This document shows positions 7,162-15,907 of a stretch of 64,000 bases of DNA, piece by piece. Location: contig NZ_CP116615.1 in the NCBI RefSeq assembly GCF_024832785.1, positions 3,782,001 to 3,846,000 on the forward strand, given 5' to 3'. Position numbers and translations under genes: made by a program. The number at the start of each line of letters is the position of its first letter. Position 1 is the stretch's first letter. Origin of the DNA: Fontisphaera persica. Its GTDB lineage: Bacteria; Verrucomicrobiota; Verrucomicrobiia; Limisphaerales; Fontisphaeraceae. Below the pieces are notes generated by a model. It saw only the letters and a program-made list of their open reading frames with translations, did not search any database and had not been told where the DNA came from.

Positions 7162-9366
7162 ATGCAATGCCTGATGCTTTATGGCCGGGCCCTGGTTTTG
7201 GGCGCAGGGCTGGCCGGGCTGGCGAGCCTGGCCGCGGCGGCGCCGGAGGAATGGGTGCCATTTGCGCCCGCGCCGGATGCCTTCCAGGAAAGCCCGATGG
7301 ACCTGCGGTTTTTGAACGAGAAAACGGCGGGCGAGCACGGATTTATCCAGGTGAAGGGGGGGCGGTTTGTGCATGCTGGCAGCGGGACGCCGGTGAATTT
7401 CTGGGCGGTGAACGGGCCGCCCAGCGGGCTGGACCGGGAGGGGGTGCGGCGGACGGCGCGGCTGCTGGCCAAGCGGGGCGTGAACCTGATGCGGGTGCAC
7501 GGGGCGGTGTTTGACAAGAACGGGGAGGTGGATGCGGGGAAGGTGCGGCGGGCCATCATGATTGCCGAGGAGATGAAGGCGGAGGGGATTTATACGTTGT
7601 ACTCGATTTATTTTCCGCTGTGGTTCCGGCCGGCGGCGGAGCTGGCATGGCTGCCGGGGTACGATGGGAACAAGCATCCGTTTGCGGCGCTGATGTTCAA
7701 TCCGGAGTTTCAGGAGCGGTACCGGCGCTGGTGGGAGGCGCTCTTGCTGACCCCCGGCGAAAGCAGCGGCCGGCGGCTGGTGGAGGAGCCGGCGGTGATG
7801 GGGCTGGAGATTCAGAATGAGGATTCGTTCTTTTTCTGGACGTTTTCCGCCAACAATATTCCCGACCCCCAGTTGCGCATCTTGGAGAAGCAGTTTGGGG
7901 ACTGGCTGGTGAAGCAGTATGGCAGCCTGGAGGCGGCGCTGGCGCGGTGGGGCGGGGCGCGGGAGAAGCGGGATGCGCCGGCGGAGGGGCGCATGGCGTT
8001 CCGGCCGTTGTGGAACATGTTCAATGAGAAACGGCCGCGGGACATGGACACGGCGCGGTTTTTGTTCGAGACGCAGCGGGCGTTTTACCGGCAGATGTAC
8101 CAGTATTTGCGCAAGCTGGGGTTCAAGGGGGTGATTTGCGCGTCGAACTGGAGCACGGCGTCGCCGGAAGTTTTCGGGCCGCTGGAGGCGTGGAGTTATC
8201 TGGAGGGGGATTTTGTGGACCGGCACGGGTACTTTGGCTGCCATCACAAAGGCCCGAATGCGGAGTGGAGCATCCGGGAGGGGCACACGTACTCCGACCG
8301 CAGCGCGCTGCGGTTTGAGGCGGAGGGGCCGGGCAAGGGGAGGGAGTTTGTGCATCCGGTGATGGACATTCACTATCAGAACAAGCCGACGATGATTTCG
8401 GAGACGACGTTCACGCGACCGAACCGGTACCGCACGGAGGCGGTGTTGTACTATGCGGCCTACGGGGCGCTACAGGGGACGGACAGTGTGGTGCATTTTG
8501 CGCTGGACGGCAGCCAGTGGCAGGTGAAGCCGAACTTCTGGATGCAGCCGTGGACGCTGATGTCGCCGGTGATGATGGGGCAGTTTCCGGCGGGGGCGTT
8601 GATTTTCCGGCAGGGCTTGATTGTGCGGGGGCCCGTGGTGGCGCAGGTGCGGCTGAATGAGGGGGATTTGTTGCAGCTCAAGGGCACGCCGCTGCCGCTG
8701 GGGGCGTCGTTTGACGAGCTGCGGTTGAAGGATGTGCCGCAGGGGATGGAGGTGAAGGCGGGCCAGCGGATTGACCCGCTGGTGCATTATGTGGGCCGGA
8801 CGGAGGTGGAATTTTCCCCGCAGCCGCACGCGGTGAAGCTGGCGGAGCTGCGCGGCTGGATAGACCGGCAGAAGCAGGTGGTGACCAGCGCCACGCGCGA
8901 GCTGGTGCTGGATTACGGGCGGGGGGTGTTGACCTTGCAGGCGGCCAAGGCCCAGGGGGTTTGCGGAGCGTTGCGGGCAGCGGGGACGGTGGAGCTGCCG
9001 GATGTGGTCATTGAGTCCGAGCTGGAGCTGGGGGCGGTGGTGGTGGTGCCGCTGGATGCCCGGCCGATTGGCCAGTCGCAGCGGCTGCTGTTGCAGGTGA
9101 TGAGCGAGGAGCGGGCCACCGGCTTCCAGGTGGAGCCGGCGGGGCCGGGGACCAACCGCATTGTGAACATTGGGCGGGACCCGTGGCAGATGCGGGCGAT
9201 TCGGGGCGAGGTGCGGTTCAAACGGCCGGATGCGGCGCAGTTGCAGGTGACCGCGCTGGACGCCAATGGCTATCGGGTGGCGCCCGGCGGGGATGCCCGG
9301 CGCATCGCCTTGCGTCCGGAAACCCTTTATTATTACCTCAGCGGGCCGGGAGCCGGGGGGCCCTAG
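7162..9366 (+). CDS. Secreted GH5-like (TIM-barrel) glycoside hydrolase family protein
   Basis: The protein has 734 residues and an N-terminal signal peptide ending in LASLAAAAPE. The sequence RGVNLMRVHGAVFD near residue 110 resembles the early beta-strand of clan GH-A (GH5-like) enzymes. Two candidate catalytic acids are visible: the acid/base Glu in GLEIQNEDS and the nucleophile Glu in PTMISETTF. The C-terminal ~170 residues look like an all-beta accessory region. GGGAGAAA lies about 13 bp before the ATG. Such proteins are common in polysaccharide-degrading Verrucomicrobiota and Planctomycetes; the substrate cannot be told. It seems to stand alone between the cytochrome cluster and a Tat-exported protein gene. 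Confidence 0.75.
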   Translation: MQCLMLYGRALVLGAGLAGLASLAAAAPEEWVPFAPAPDAFQESPMDLRFLNEKTAGEHGFIQVKGGRFVHAGSGTPVNFWAVNGPPSGLDREGVRRTARLLAKRGVNLMRVHGAVFDKNGEVDAGKVRRAIMIAEEMKAEGIYTLYSIYFPLWFRPAAELAWLPGYDGNKHPFAALMFNPEFQERYRRWWEALLLTPGESSGRRLVEEPAVMGLEIQNEDSFFFWTFSANNIPDPQLRILEKQFGDWLVKQYGSLEAALARWGGAREKRDAPAEGRMAFRPLWNMFNEKRPRDMDTARFLFETQRAFYRQMYQYLRKLGFKGVICASNWSTASPEVFGPLEAWSYLEGDFVDRHGYFGCHHKGPNAEWSIREGHTYSDRSALRFEAEGPGKGREFVHPVMDIHYQNKPTMISETTFTRPNRYRTEAVLYYAAYGALQGTDSVVHFALDGSQWQVKPNFWMQPWTLMSPVMMGQFPAGALIFRQGLIVRGPVVAQVRLNEGDLLQLKGTPLPLGASFDELRLKDVPQGMEVKAGQRIDPLVHYVGRTEVEFSPQPHAVKLAELRGWIDRQKQVVTSATRELVLDYGRGVLTLQAAKAQGVCGALRAAGTVELPDVVIESELELGAVVVVPLDARPIGQSQRLLLQVMSEERATGFQVEPAGPGTNRIVNIGRDPWQMRAIRGEVRFKRPDAAQLQVTALDANGYRVAPGGDARRIALRPETLYYYLSGPGAGGP

Positions 9367-9469
9367 CTCCTCCCCGCGAGGGTTGCGGTGCCATGGCCAG
9401 AAGCTAGCCTTGTTTGCCGGTTTGCAAACTTGCGGCTGCTGGCCGGTGCAGGTATCCTATTAAACAGCC

Positions 9470-10453
9470 ATGAAAACGAAGATGAATCGTCGGCATTTTA
9501 TTTCGCAATCGGTGGTGGTGTCCGCCGCGGCGGTGAGCGCGGGCGGGTTGGCGGCGGCGGAGCCGTCTGGCGGCCCGGGCGGGGCGGCGCCGGGGCCGGT
9601 GCGGGCGGGGTCGCGCGGCACGCTGCCGACCGGGCGCATCGGCAAGCTGACGGTGAGCCGGTTGATTTCGGGGGGGAATCTGATCAGCGGCTGGGCGCAT
9701 TCGCGGGACTTGAATTACGTGCCGGCGTTGATGCGGGCCTACAACACGGAGGAGAAGGTGCTGGACACGTTGCAGTTGATGGAGGAACACGGCATCAACA
9801 CGATCATTGCGGATCCGCGCAAGAAGCCGATGGATGTTTTTGCGCGGTACTGGAAGGAGCGCGGGGGCAAGATGCAGTGGATTGCCGAGGGGCATCCCGG
9901 GACGGACGACTGGCGGACGGACATTCTGAAGTCCATAGATTTCGGGGCGGCGGCGGTGTATGTGCAGGGGGTGATTGGGGACCGGTGGTACAAGGAGCAG
10001 CGGCTGGAGCTGCTGGCCAAATGCGTGGAGCTGGTGAAGTCCCAGAAGGTGCCGGCCGGCATTGGGGCGCACAAGCTGGAGGTGATTATCGAGGCGGAGC
10101 GGCAGAAGATGGGGGCGGAGTTTTACATGAAGACGCTCCACCACACGCAGTACTGGTCAGCGCGGCGGCCGGACCAGCGGGACGATGTGATTGACAACCG
10201 GGCGGACAATTACTGGGACCTGGAGCCGGAGAAGACCATCGCCTTCATGCAGGAGGTGGACAAGCCGTGGATTGCGTTCAAGGTGCTGGCGGCGGGGGCC
10301 ATCCGGCCGGAGTCGGGTTTTCGTTATGCGTTTGCCCACGGGGCGGATTTCATTTGTGTGGGGATGTTTGATTTCCAGGTGGAGCAAAACGTGCAACTGG
10401 TGAAACAAATTCTGCCCCAGGTGCAGAACCGGGAGCGGGCCTGGATGGGCTGA
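9470..10453 (+). CDS. Tat-exported TIM-barrel-like protein of unknown function
   Basis: The protein has 327 residues. The N-terminus MNRRHFISQS followed by a hydrophobic, Ala-rich stretch is a twin-arginine export signal. The body starts LPTGRIGKLTVSRLISGGN and contains alternating beta/alpha segments (for example GINTIIADP, GAAAVYVQG, FKVLAAGAI), consistent with an aldo/keto-reductase-like or related TIM barrel. No catalytic tetrad is recognisable. Proteins with this start are frequent near DUF1501 and Gfo/Idh/MocA genes in Planctomycetes and Verrucomicrobiota. The next gene is on the opposite strand and convergent, 28 bp away. Confidence 0.75.
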   Translation: MKTKMNRRHFISQSVVVSAAAVSAGGLAAAEPSGGPGGAAPGPVRAGSRGTLPTGRIGKLTVSRLISGGNLISGWAHSRDLNYVPALMRAYNTEEKVLDTLQLMEEHGINTIIADPRKKPMDVFARYWKERGGKMQWIAEGHPGTDDWRTDILKSIDFGAAAVYVQGVIGDRWYKEQRLELLAKCVELVKSQKVPAGIGAHKLEVIIEAERQKMGAEFYMKTLHHTQYWSARRPDQRDDVIDNRADNYWDLEPEKTIAFMQEVDKPWIAFKVLAAGAIRPESGFRYAFAHGADFICVGMFDFQVEQNVQLVKQILPQVQNRERAWMG

Positions 10454-10481
10454 GGGGCCGGCGGCGCGGGGCGGGAGGAGG

Positions 10482-11633
10482 TCAGGCGCGGACGGCCGTC
10501 CAGCGGCGGGTTTGATGGCTTTTGAGGATGGCTTCGCAGACGGCCACCTCCTGATGGCCGTCTTCAGGCGTGGCAAACAAGGGGGCGGTGGTATTGCCTT
10601 CCGCAATGGCACGGTACACGGCGCGGAAAAGCATCTTGAAGGTATCGGGGAATCCCTCGACGTGCCCGGCGGGGTAGTCCACGAAGGGCGCAGCGTCCGG
10701 GCCGAAGGCGGGGGTGCCGCGCAGGGCCACGGCATTGGGTTCATCGCGGCGGCCGAGGCAGAGGGTTTCGGGTTCTTCGGAACACCACCAGGCGGATTGT
10801 TTGCTGCCGTAGATTTCGAGGCGGATGCAGTTCTTGCGTCCAGCGGCGACCTGGGAGACGGCCAGGTTGCCGCGGGCGCCGTTGCGGAATTCGAGCAGGA
10901 CGCTGGCGAAGTCCTCGGTTTTTACCGGGTAGGTGGCGTAGCGGGTGGTTTGGTCTTCGCGGGCGAAAGTCTGCACTTCCCCGAGGGGGCGCTGGCGGGT
11001 TTTGTGCCAGGTGGCCAGGTCCGCCATGACGCGGGTGATGGGGGCGCCCAGGATGAAGGAGACGGTATCCATCCAATGGGTGCCGATGTCAGCGACGGCG
11101 CGCAGGGGCCCGCCTTCCTTGGGGAGGAGGCGCCAGTTGTAGTCGGTGGGTTTGAAGAGCCAGTCCTGGAGGTAGGAGCCGTTGACGTGGATGATGTCGC
11201 CGAGGTCGCCGCGCTCCACCATGCGGCGGAGCTGCAGCACGGCGGGGTAGAAGCGGACGTTGTAGTTGACGGCGAAAACGGTGCCGGCGCGGCGGGCGGT
11301 TTGGACGATGCGCGCGGTTTCGCGGGTGTTCATGGCGAGGGGTTTCTCGCAGACGCAATGCTTGCGGGCGGCCAGGGCGGCGAGGGCCATTTCGCAATGA
11401 AAGCGGTTGGGCGCGGTAATGTGGACGACGTCCACGTCTGGCGCCGCGAGGAGTTTCCGGTAATCCGTGTAGGCGGCGGGAATGCCGAGGCGGTCGGCGG
11501 CGGGGCGGACGCGGTCCGGGAGGTCGCACAGCGCGGTGACCTGGATGCCCAGCCGGCGCAGGGCTTCCACGTGAACCGGCCCAATGAACCCGGTGCCGAT
11601 GACACCGGCCCGCAAGTGGTGGAGGGTTGCCAT
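10482..11633 (-). CDS. Gfo/Idh/MocA family NAD(P)-dependent oxidoreductase
   Basis: The protein has 383 residues from the ATG at 11633. The Rossmann motif is at the N-terminus (AGVIGTGFIGPVHVEALR), followed by the family signature EKPLAMN containing the catalytic-region lysine. Gfo/Idh/MocA enzymes oxidise or epimerise sugars, inositols and related polyols with NAD(P). The open frame continues upstream, with a further ATG at 11663, but the 11633 start puts the Rossmann strand at residue 8, as usual. No Tat signal is seen, so it is probably cytoplasmic, unlike many paralogues in this phylum. Confidence 0.9.
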   Translation of the reverse strand: MATLHHLRAGVIGTGFIGPVHVEALRRLGIQVTALCDLPDRVRPAADRLGIPAAYTDYRKLLAAPDVDVVHITAPNRFHCEMALAALAARKHCVCEKPLAMNTRETARIVQTARRAGTVFAVNYNVRFYPAVLQLRRMVERGDLGDIIHVNGSYLQDWLFKPTDYNWRLLPKEGGPLRAVADIGTHWMDTVSFILGAPITRVMADLATWHKTRQRPLGEVQTFAREDQTTRYATYPVKTEDFASVLLEFRNGARGNLAVSQVAAGRKNCIRLEIYGSKQSAWWCSEEPETLCLGRRDEPNAVALRGTPAFGPDAAPFVDYPAGHVEGFPDTFKMLFRAVYRAIAEGNTTAPLFATPEDGHQEVAVCEAILKSHQTRRWTAVRA

Positions 11634-11792
11634 GCCGCGATTTTGCGCCAAACCACGCCCCATGCCAACGATTTTCAGGCTACCTTGCCCGCGAGCAGGC
11701 CCGCCTTCCCCCTCGCCCTGCCCCCCCGAAAACTTCCCAATCCGCGGGCTGGCCTCTGTGCCGCCCTGCGCCGGCTTTCCAGGCAACAAGGT

Positions 11793-11821
11793 TTGCCAGA
11801 GGCAGCGATTTCATGTAATGT
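11793..11821 (+). promoter_or_regulatory. Candidate sigma70-type promoter for the DUF1501/PPC pair
   Basis: TTGCCA (11793-11798) and TAATGT (11816-11821) are separated by 17 bp, in the 298-bp gap between divergent genes. The implied leader before the ATG at 11932 is about 105 nt. The match is inexact, so this is tentative. Nothing else is recognised in the gap. Confidence 0.4.
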
Positions 11822-11931
11822 TCCAGGGTAACCATACGTCAAATCTATGGCGCACATCGGTTTTGCATGGCCGCAACAGGCCTGCGTGCGAGGCTGGGTG
11901 AATGGCAGGATGAAGCGCCCGAAATGTGCAT

Positions 11932-13320
11932 ATGAAAACCATGACTGAGCCTCTGGGATGCCCGGAGTACGCCGCCCTGGTGACGGGCCAGGGGCCGCGT
12001 TTGTCCCGCCGCTCGATGATGCGGGTGGGGTTGATGGGAGCGGCGACGTTCATGCTGGGAGATTTCCTGAGTTTTGGCCCGCTGGCGGCCACGCCGGATG
12101 CGTCCAAAAAGCCCAAGGCCAAATCTGTCATCCAGATTTGGTTGTGGGGCGGGCCGTGTCATCTGGACACGTTTGACCCGAAACCGGAGGCCGGGGCGGC
12201 CTACGCCGGGCCGCTGGTCTCGCCCATTGAAACGAATGTGAGCGGGATACGGATTTGCGAGTTGTTGCCGTTGCTGGCCAAACAGGCCGACAAGTACACG
12301 CTGATTCGCAGCATGACCCACGGCAACAATGGGCATGAGACGGCGGCGTACTGGGTGCAGACGGGCCGGAGTCCCGGGGGGACGGAGGTGTATCCGAGCA
12401 TGGGGGCGGTGACGGCATTGTTCAAGGGGTACGAGGCGGGCTATAGCGGTTTGATTCCGCCTTACATTGTGCTGACGGAGCCGCAGGGGCGTTTTTCGGA
12501 GGCGGGATTTCTGGGGTCGAAGTACAAGCCCTTTGCCACGGGCGGAGACCCGGCACAGGCGCGGTTTGTAGTGGAGGGGGTGGTGGCTCAAGGCATCACG
12601 GACGAGCGGCAGCGACACCGGCGCGATTTGCTGGAGCAGATAGACACCTTGCGGCGGCTGGCGCCGGGGGACCCGCAGGTGAAGTCGCTCGAGGCGGCGG
12701 AGAAGATGGCGTATGACTTGATTTTGGGGGATGCCGGCAAGGTGTTTGATTTGTCGGAGGAAAAGGACGAGCTGCGGGACCGGTATGGGCGGAACACGTT
12801 TGGGCAGTCGTGCCTGGTGGCGCGGCGGCTGGTGGAGCGGGGGGTGCCGTATGTCACCATCAACTCGAAGGGGTGGGACACGCACAAGGAGCATTTCCAG
12901 GCGATGCGCCGCAAGCTGCCGGAGCTGGACAAGGGGCTGGCGACGTTGTTGCAGGATTTGCACGACCGCGGGTTGCTGGACACGACGATTGTCTGGTGTT
13001 GCGGGGAGTTTGGGCGGACGCCCAAGGTGGACATCGAGGCGCCGTGGAATGGAGGGCGGGGGCATTACGGGCGGGTGTTTTCGGCGCTGGTGAGCGGCGG
13101 GGGCTTCAAGCGGGGGCAGGTGTTGGGGGCGTCCAGCGAACGGGGCGAGGAGGTGAAGGAGCGGCCGGTGTATCCGGCGGATTTGATTGGGACGATGTAC
13201 GAGCTGCTGGGGATTGATTTGCAGGCCAAATTGCCGCATCCGCAGGGCAAGCTGGCGCGGGTGATGCCGGTGGGGGAGGAGGGGTTGAAGACGGCGGGGT
13301 TGTTGCGGGAAATCATTTGA
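11932..13320 (+). CDS. DUF1501 domain protein (Tat-exported, sulfatase-like fold)
   Basis: The protein has 462 residues from the ATG at 11932 (a GTG lies two codons upstream). SRRSMMRVGLMGAATFMLG is a twin-arginine export signal. The body matches DUF1501: SVIQIWLWGGPCHLDTFDPK near the start, MTHGNNGHETAAYW, and VWCCGEFGRTPK with NGGRGHYG near the end. These include the His/Asp/Gly pattern related to the alkaline phosphatase/sulfatase superfamily. In Planctomycetes and Verrucomicrobiota these genes usually pair with DUF1553/DUF1549 genes encoding haem-containing proteins. Here the partner, 3 bp downstream, is a PPC-domain protein instead. Function is not established. Confidence 0.92.
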   Translation: MKTMTEPLGCPEYAALVTGQGPRLSRRSMMRVGLMGAATFMLGDFLSFGPLAATPDASKKPKAKSVIQIWLWGGPCHLDTFDPKPEAGAAYAGPLVSPIETNVSGIRICELLPLLAKQADKYTLIRSMTHGNNGHETAAYWVQTGRSPGGTEVYPSMGAVTALFKGYEAGYSGLIPPYIVLTEPQGRFSEAGFLGSKYKPFATGGDPAQARFVVEGVVAQGITDERQRHRRDLLEQIDTLRRLAPGDPQVKSLEAAEKMAYDLILGDAGKVFDLSEEKDELRDRYGRNTFGQSCLVARRLVERGVPYVTINSKGWDTHKEHFQAMRRKLPELDKGLATLLQDLHDRGLLDTTIVWCCGEFGRTPKVDIEAPWNGGRGHYGRVFSALVSGGGFKRGQVLGASSERGEEVKERPVYPADLIGTMYELLGIDLQAKLPHPQGKLARVMPVGEEGLKTAGLLREII

Positions 13321-13323
13321 CGC

Positions 13324-15300
13324 ATGCCAATGATGGCAGTCTGGAATCTGGGCGCCGCGGCGGTGCTGGCGGCGGTGATGTTATGGGCGGGGGCGGCGCC
13401 GGCGTGGGCGCAGCGCAACCCGTACATCGGTTACATCTTTCCGGCGGGGGGGAAGCAGGGGGCCATGTTTCAGGCGGTGTTGAGCGGCCAGTATCTGGAC
13501 GGCATCACCAATGCGGTGGTGACGGGCGGCGGCGTCGAGGGCGTGGTGGTGGAGCACATCAAGCCGTTGAATGGACGACAGCTCACCCTGCTGCGGGACC
13601 GTTTGCGCAACATGCAACAGGGGCTGGCCACCACGCCCAAGACCAACCCGGTGGTCAGTTTTGTCAGCGAGTTCAACACCAACGTCATCGAGCGCCTGGA
13701 CCGCGCCGCGCTGGAAAAGGAGATGAATGAAATCCGGCGCAAGCTGGCCAATCCCAAAAACCAGCGTCCGCCCAATCCGCAACTGGCCGAAGATGTGGCG
13801 TTGCGCATCAGCATTGCGCCCGACGCCGCGCCAGGCCGGCGGGAGCTGCGGGTGCGGACGGCGGCGGGGCTGTCCAATCCGGTGACGTTTTACGTGGGGG
13901 AGCTGCCGGAGCATCTGGAGGTGGAGCCGAAAGCCAACCCCACGGAACTGGGGGCCACGGTGTCGCTGCCGGTGGTGATTAACGGCCAGATTCTGCCGGG
14001 GGATGTGGACCGCTACCGCTTCAAAGGGCGGCGGGGCGAGCGGCTGGTGTTGCACGTGCAGGCGCGGCAGCTCATCCCGTATGTGGCGGACGCGGTGCCG
14101 GGATGGTTCCAGGCCACGGTGGCCCTGTACGACAGCCGGGGGAAGGAGCTGCAATATGCCGACGATTACCGCTTCCATCCCGACCCCGTGCTCTACTACG
14201 AGCTGCCGGCGGACGGCGAGTATGTGATTGAAATCAAGGACGCCATTTACCGGGGGCGGGAGGATTTTGTGTATCGGATTACAGCGGGCGCGGTGCCGTT
14301 CATTACCAGCCTTTATCCCCTGGGCGGGCCGGTGGGGCAGACCACGAAAGTGGCCTTGAAGGGCTGGAATCTGACGCAAACGACGCTGGAGGTGACTCCC
14401 GACGCGCCGGGCATCCAATGGCTGCGGCTCAAGGGCGACAAACTGGAATCGCCGCCCGTGCCTTTTGCCGCCGACACCCTGCCGGAAATGGAGGAAACGG
14501 AGCCGAACAACGCGCTGCGGACGGCGCCAGGGGTGACGTTGCCGGCGATTATCAATGGGCGCATCCAGAGTCCGGGGGATGTGGATGTGTTTGCCTTTGA
14601 AGGCAGGGCCGGGGAAACGGTGGTGGCGGAAATCATGGCCCGGCGGCTCAACTCGCCGCTCGACGCCCAGTTGCGCATCACCGATGCCCAGGGCCGGCAG
14701 GTTGCCTTCAACGACGACCACGAAGACAAGGCCACCGGCCTGAACACCCATCATGCCGACTCCTATCTCATGCTCACGCTGCCGGCCAGCGGCCGCTTTT
14801 TCGTGCACGTCAGCGACACCCAGAATCAGGGCGGGCCGGAGCACGCCTACCGCTTGCGGTTGAGCGCGCCGCGGCCGGACTTTGAGCTGCGGGTGGTGCC
14901 GGCGAGCCTGAATGTGCGCGCCGGCGGCAGTGTGCCGGTGACCGTGCATGCGCTGCGCAAGGATGGTTTCACCAATGAAATCAAGGTGGCCCTCAAGGAG
15001 GCGCCCAAGGGCTTCGTGCTCAGCGGCGGGCGCGTGCCGGCGGGCACGAATCTGGCGCGGCTCAACCTGACCGCGCCCGCGCTGGAGACCAATGCCCTCA
15101 TCAGCCTGGTGCTGGAGGGCCGCGCCAGCATCGGCGGGCGGGAGGTGACGCGCCTGGCCGTGCCGGCGGAAGACATGATGCAGGCGTTCTATTACCGGCA
15201 TCTGGTGCCGGCGCAGGAATGGCTGATGGCGGTGATGGGCCGGGCCCCGGCGCGCGCGGCGGCGCCAGCCAGAGCGGCCAATCCGTCCCCCAAAAAATGA
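13324..15300 (+). CDS. Secreted protein with PPC (pre-peptidase C-terminal) domains
   Basis: The protein has 658 residues with a signal peptide ending in GAAPAWAQ. Two PPC-type beta-sandwich domains are recognisable from GDVDRYRFKGRRGERLVL (about residue 220) and GDVDVFAFEGRAGETVV (about residue 420), each followed by a D-A-x-L-x-ITDAQGR or VALYDSRGK strand and ending in YRL/YRI. A short IPT/TIG-like segment (SLYPLGGPVGQTTKVALKGW) lies between them. The start is 3 bp after the DUF1501 stop, so the two are probably cotranscribed and exported together. The role is likely carbohydrate or cell-surface binding. A clear terminator follows. Confidence 0.85.
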   Translation: MPMMAVWNLGAAAVLAAVMLWAGAAPAWAQRNPYIGYIFPAGGKQGAMFQAVLSGQYLDGITNAVVTGGGVEGVVVEHIKPLNGRQLTLLRDRLRNMQQGLATTPKTNPVVSFVSEFNTNVIERLDRAALEKEMNEIRRKLANPKNQRPPNPQLAEDVALRISIAPDAAPGRRELRVRTAAGLSNPVTFYVGELPEHLEVEPKANPTELGATVSLPVVINGQILPGDVDRYRFKGRRGERLVLHVQARQLIPYVADAVPGWFQATVALYDSRGKELQYADDYRFHPDPVLYYELPADGEYVIEIKDAIYRGREDFVYRITAGAVPFITSLYPLGGPVGQTTKVALKGWNLTQTTLEVTPDAPGIQWLRLKGDKLESPPVPFAADTLPEMEETEPNNALRTAPGVTLPAIINGRIQSPGDVDVFAFEGRAGETVVAEIMARRLNSPLDAQLRITDAQGRQVAFNDDHEDKATGLNTHHADSYLMLTLPASGRFFVHVSDTQNQGGPEHAYRLRLSAPRPDFELRVVPASLNVRAGGSVPVTVHALRKDGFTNEIKVALKEAPKGFVLSGGRVPAGTNLARLNLTAPALETNALISLVLEGRASIGGREVTRLAVPAEDMMQAFYYRHLVPAQEWLMAVMGRAPARAAAPARAANPSPKK

Positions 15301-15351
15301 ACAGGGCAGGAAGCGCCTCCCGGTGTTGCGGGAAGCGCCCCCTAAAAAAGG

Positions 15352-15379
15352 AAAGGCACGGACACCCATCCGTGCCTTT
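15352..15379. terminator. Bidirectional intrinsic terminator between convergent genes
   Basis: A perfect 11-bp stem AAAGGCACGGA / TCCGTGCCTTT (15352-15362 and 15369-15379) with a 6-nt loop. A-tract and T-tract flanks let it work for the PPC gene on the plus strand and the DUF5069 gene on the minus strand. Confidence 0.85.
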
Positions 15380-15451
15380 TGCGGGCCGCCGTCCGCCTAG
15401 CGCCCTATGACGGGCGACGGTGACCGCAAATCCGTAAAAACATTTTCCGCG

Positions 15452-15907
15452 TCAGGGCTGGCCGCCGAACGAGACGTAATCATCCAGGTCCAGCAGGTCA
15501 AACCACGTGACAATGTCCGCGCGGGCGGGCGCGATTTTGGCATGCACGCCCTGGAAAAAATCGCGCAGCTCCACCGCGCCGGGCGTGCGTTGCTCCTGCC
15601 AGGCGGACCAGGCGGCGATTTCCGCCGGATGCCGCCGGTGTTGCGCATTTTTCTCAATCCATTCCAGCACCGCGCCGTCGCCCAGGCCGGCGGCGAGCTG
15701 GGCCTTGAGGGCCTCCGCGTCCACCCCTGCAAACGTGAGCCATTGCTGGTCCAGGGGGCAGGCGTAGTTGTATTCGCCGTTTTTGCCCGCCAGCAGCGCA
15801 CGACCCTTGTCGAGCATGCGGGGCAGAATGACGTAACCGCCGAGGCGCACGCGCGGGCTGCGCGGCGGGCGTTGCGTCAAATCCGGATATGCCAGGTTCG
15901 CGGCCAT
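15452..15907 (-). CDS. DUF5069 domain protein
   Basis: The protein has 151 residues from the ATG at 15907 (an in-frame TTG is at 15916). The N-terminus YPDLTQRPPRSPRVRLGGY and the following ILPRMLDKGRA are characteristic of DUF5069, a small family found mainly in Verrucomicrobiota and relatives. No signal peptide or membrane segment is seen, so it is probably cytoplasmic. Its biochemical role is unknown. It is a single-gene unit, facing the terminator at 15352-15379, with an AT-rich upstream region at 15917-15960 that may hold its promoter. Confidence 0.85.
   Translation of the reverse strand: MAANLAYPDLTQRPPRSPRVRLGGYVILPRMLDKGRALLAGKNGEYNYACPLDQQWLTFAGVDAEALKAQLAAGLGDGAVLEWIEKNAQHRRHPAEIAAWSAWQEQRTPGAVELRDFFQGVHAKIAPARADIVTWFDLLDLDDYVSFGGQP

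Noticed and set aside
10512-11831. A Gly/Ala-rich plus-strand frame over the oxidoreductase gene
   Set aside because: Antisense shadow; the minus frame has the Rossmann motif and EKPLAMN signature.
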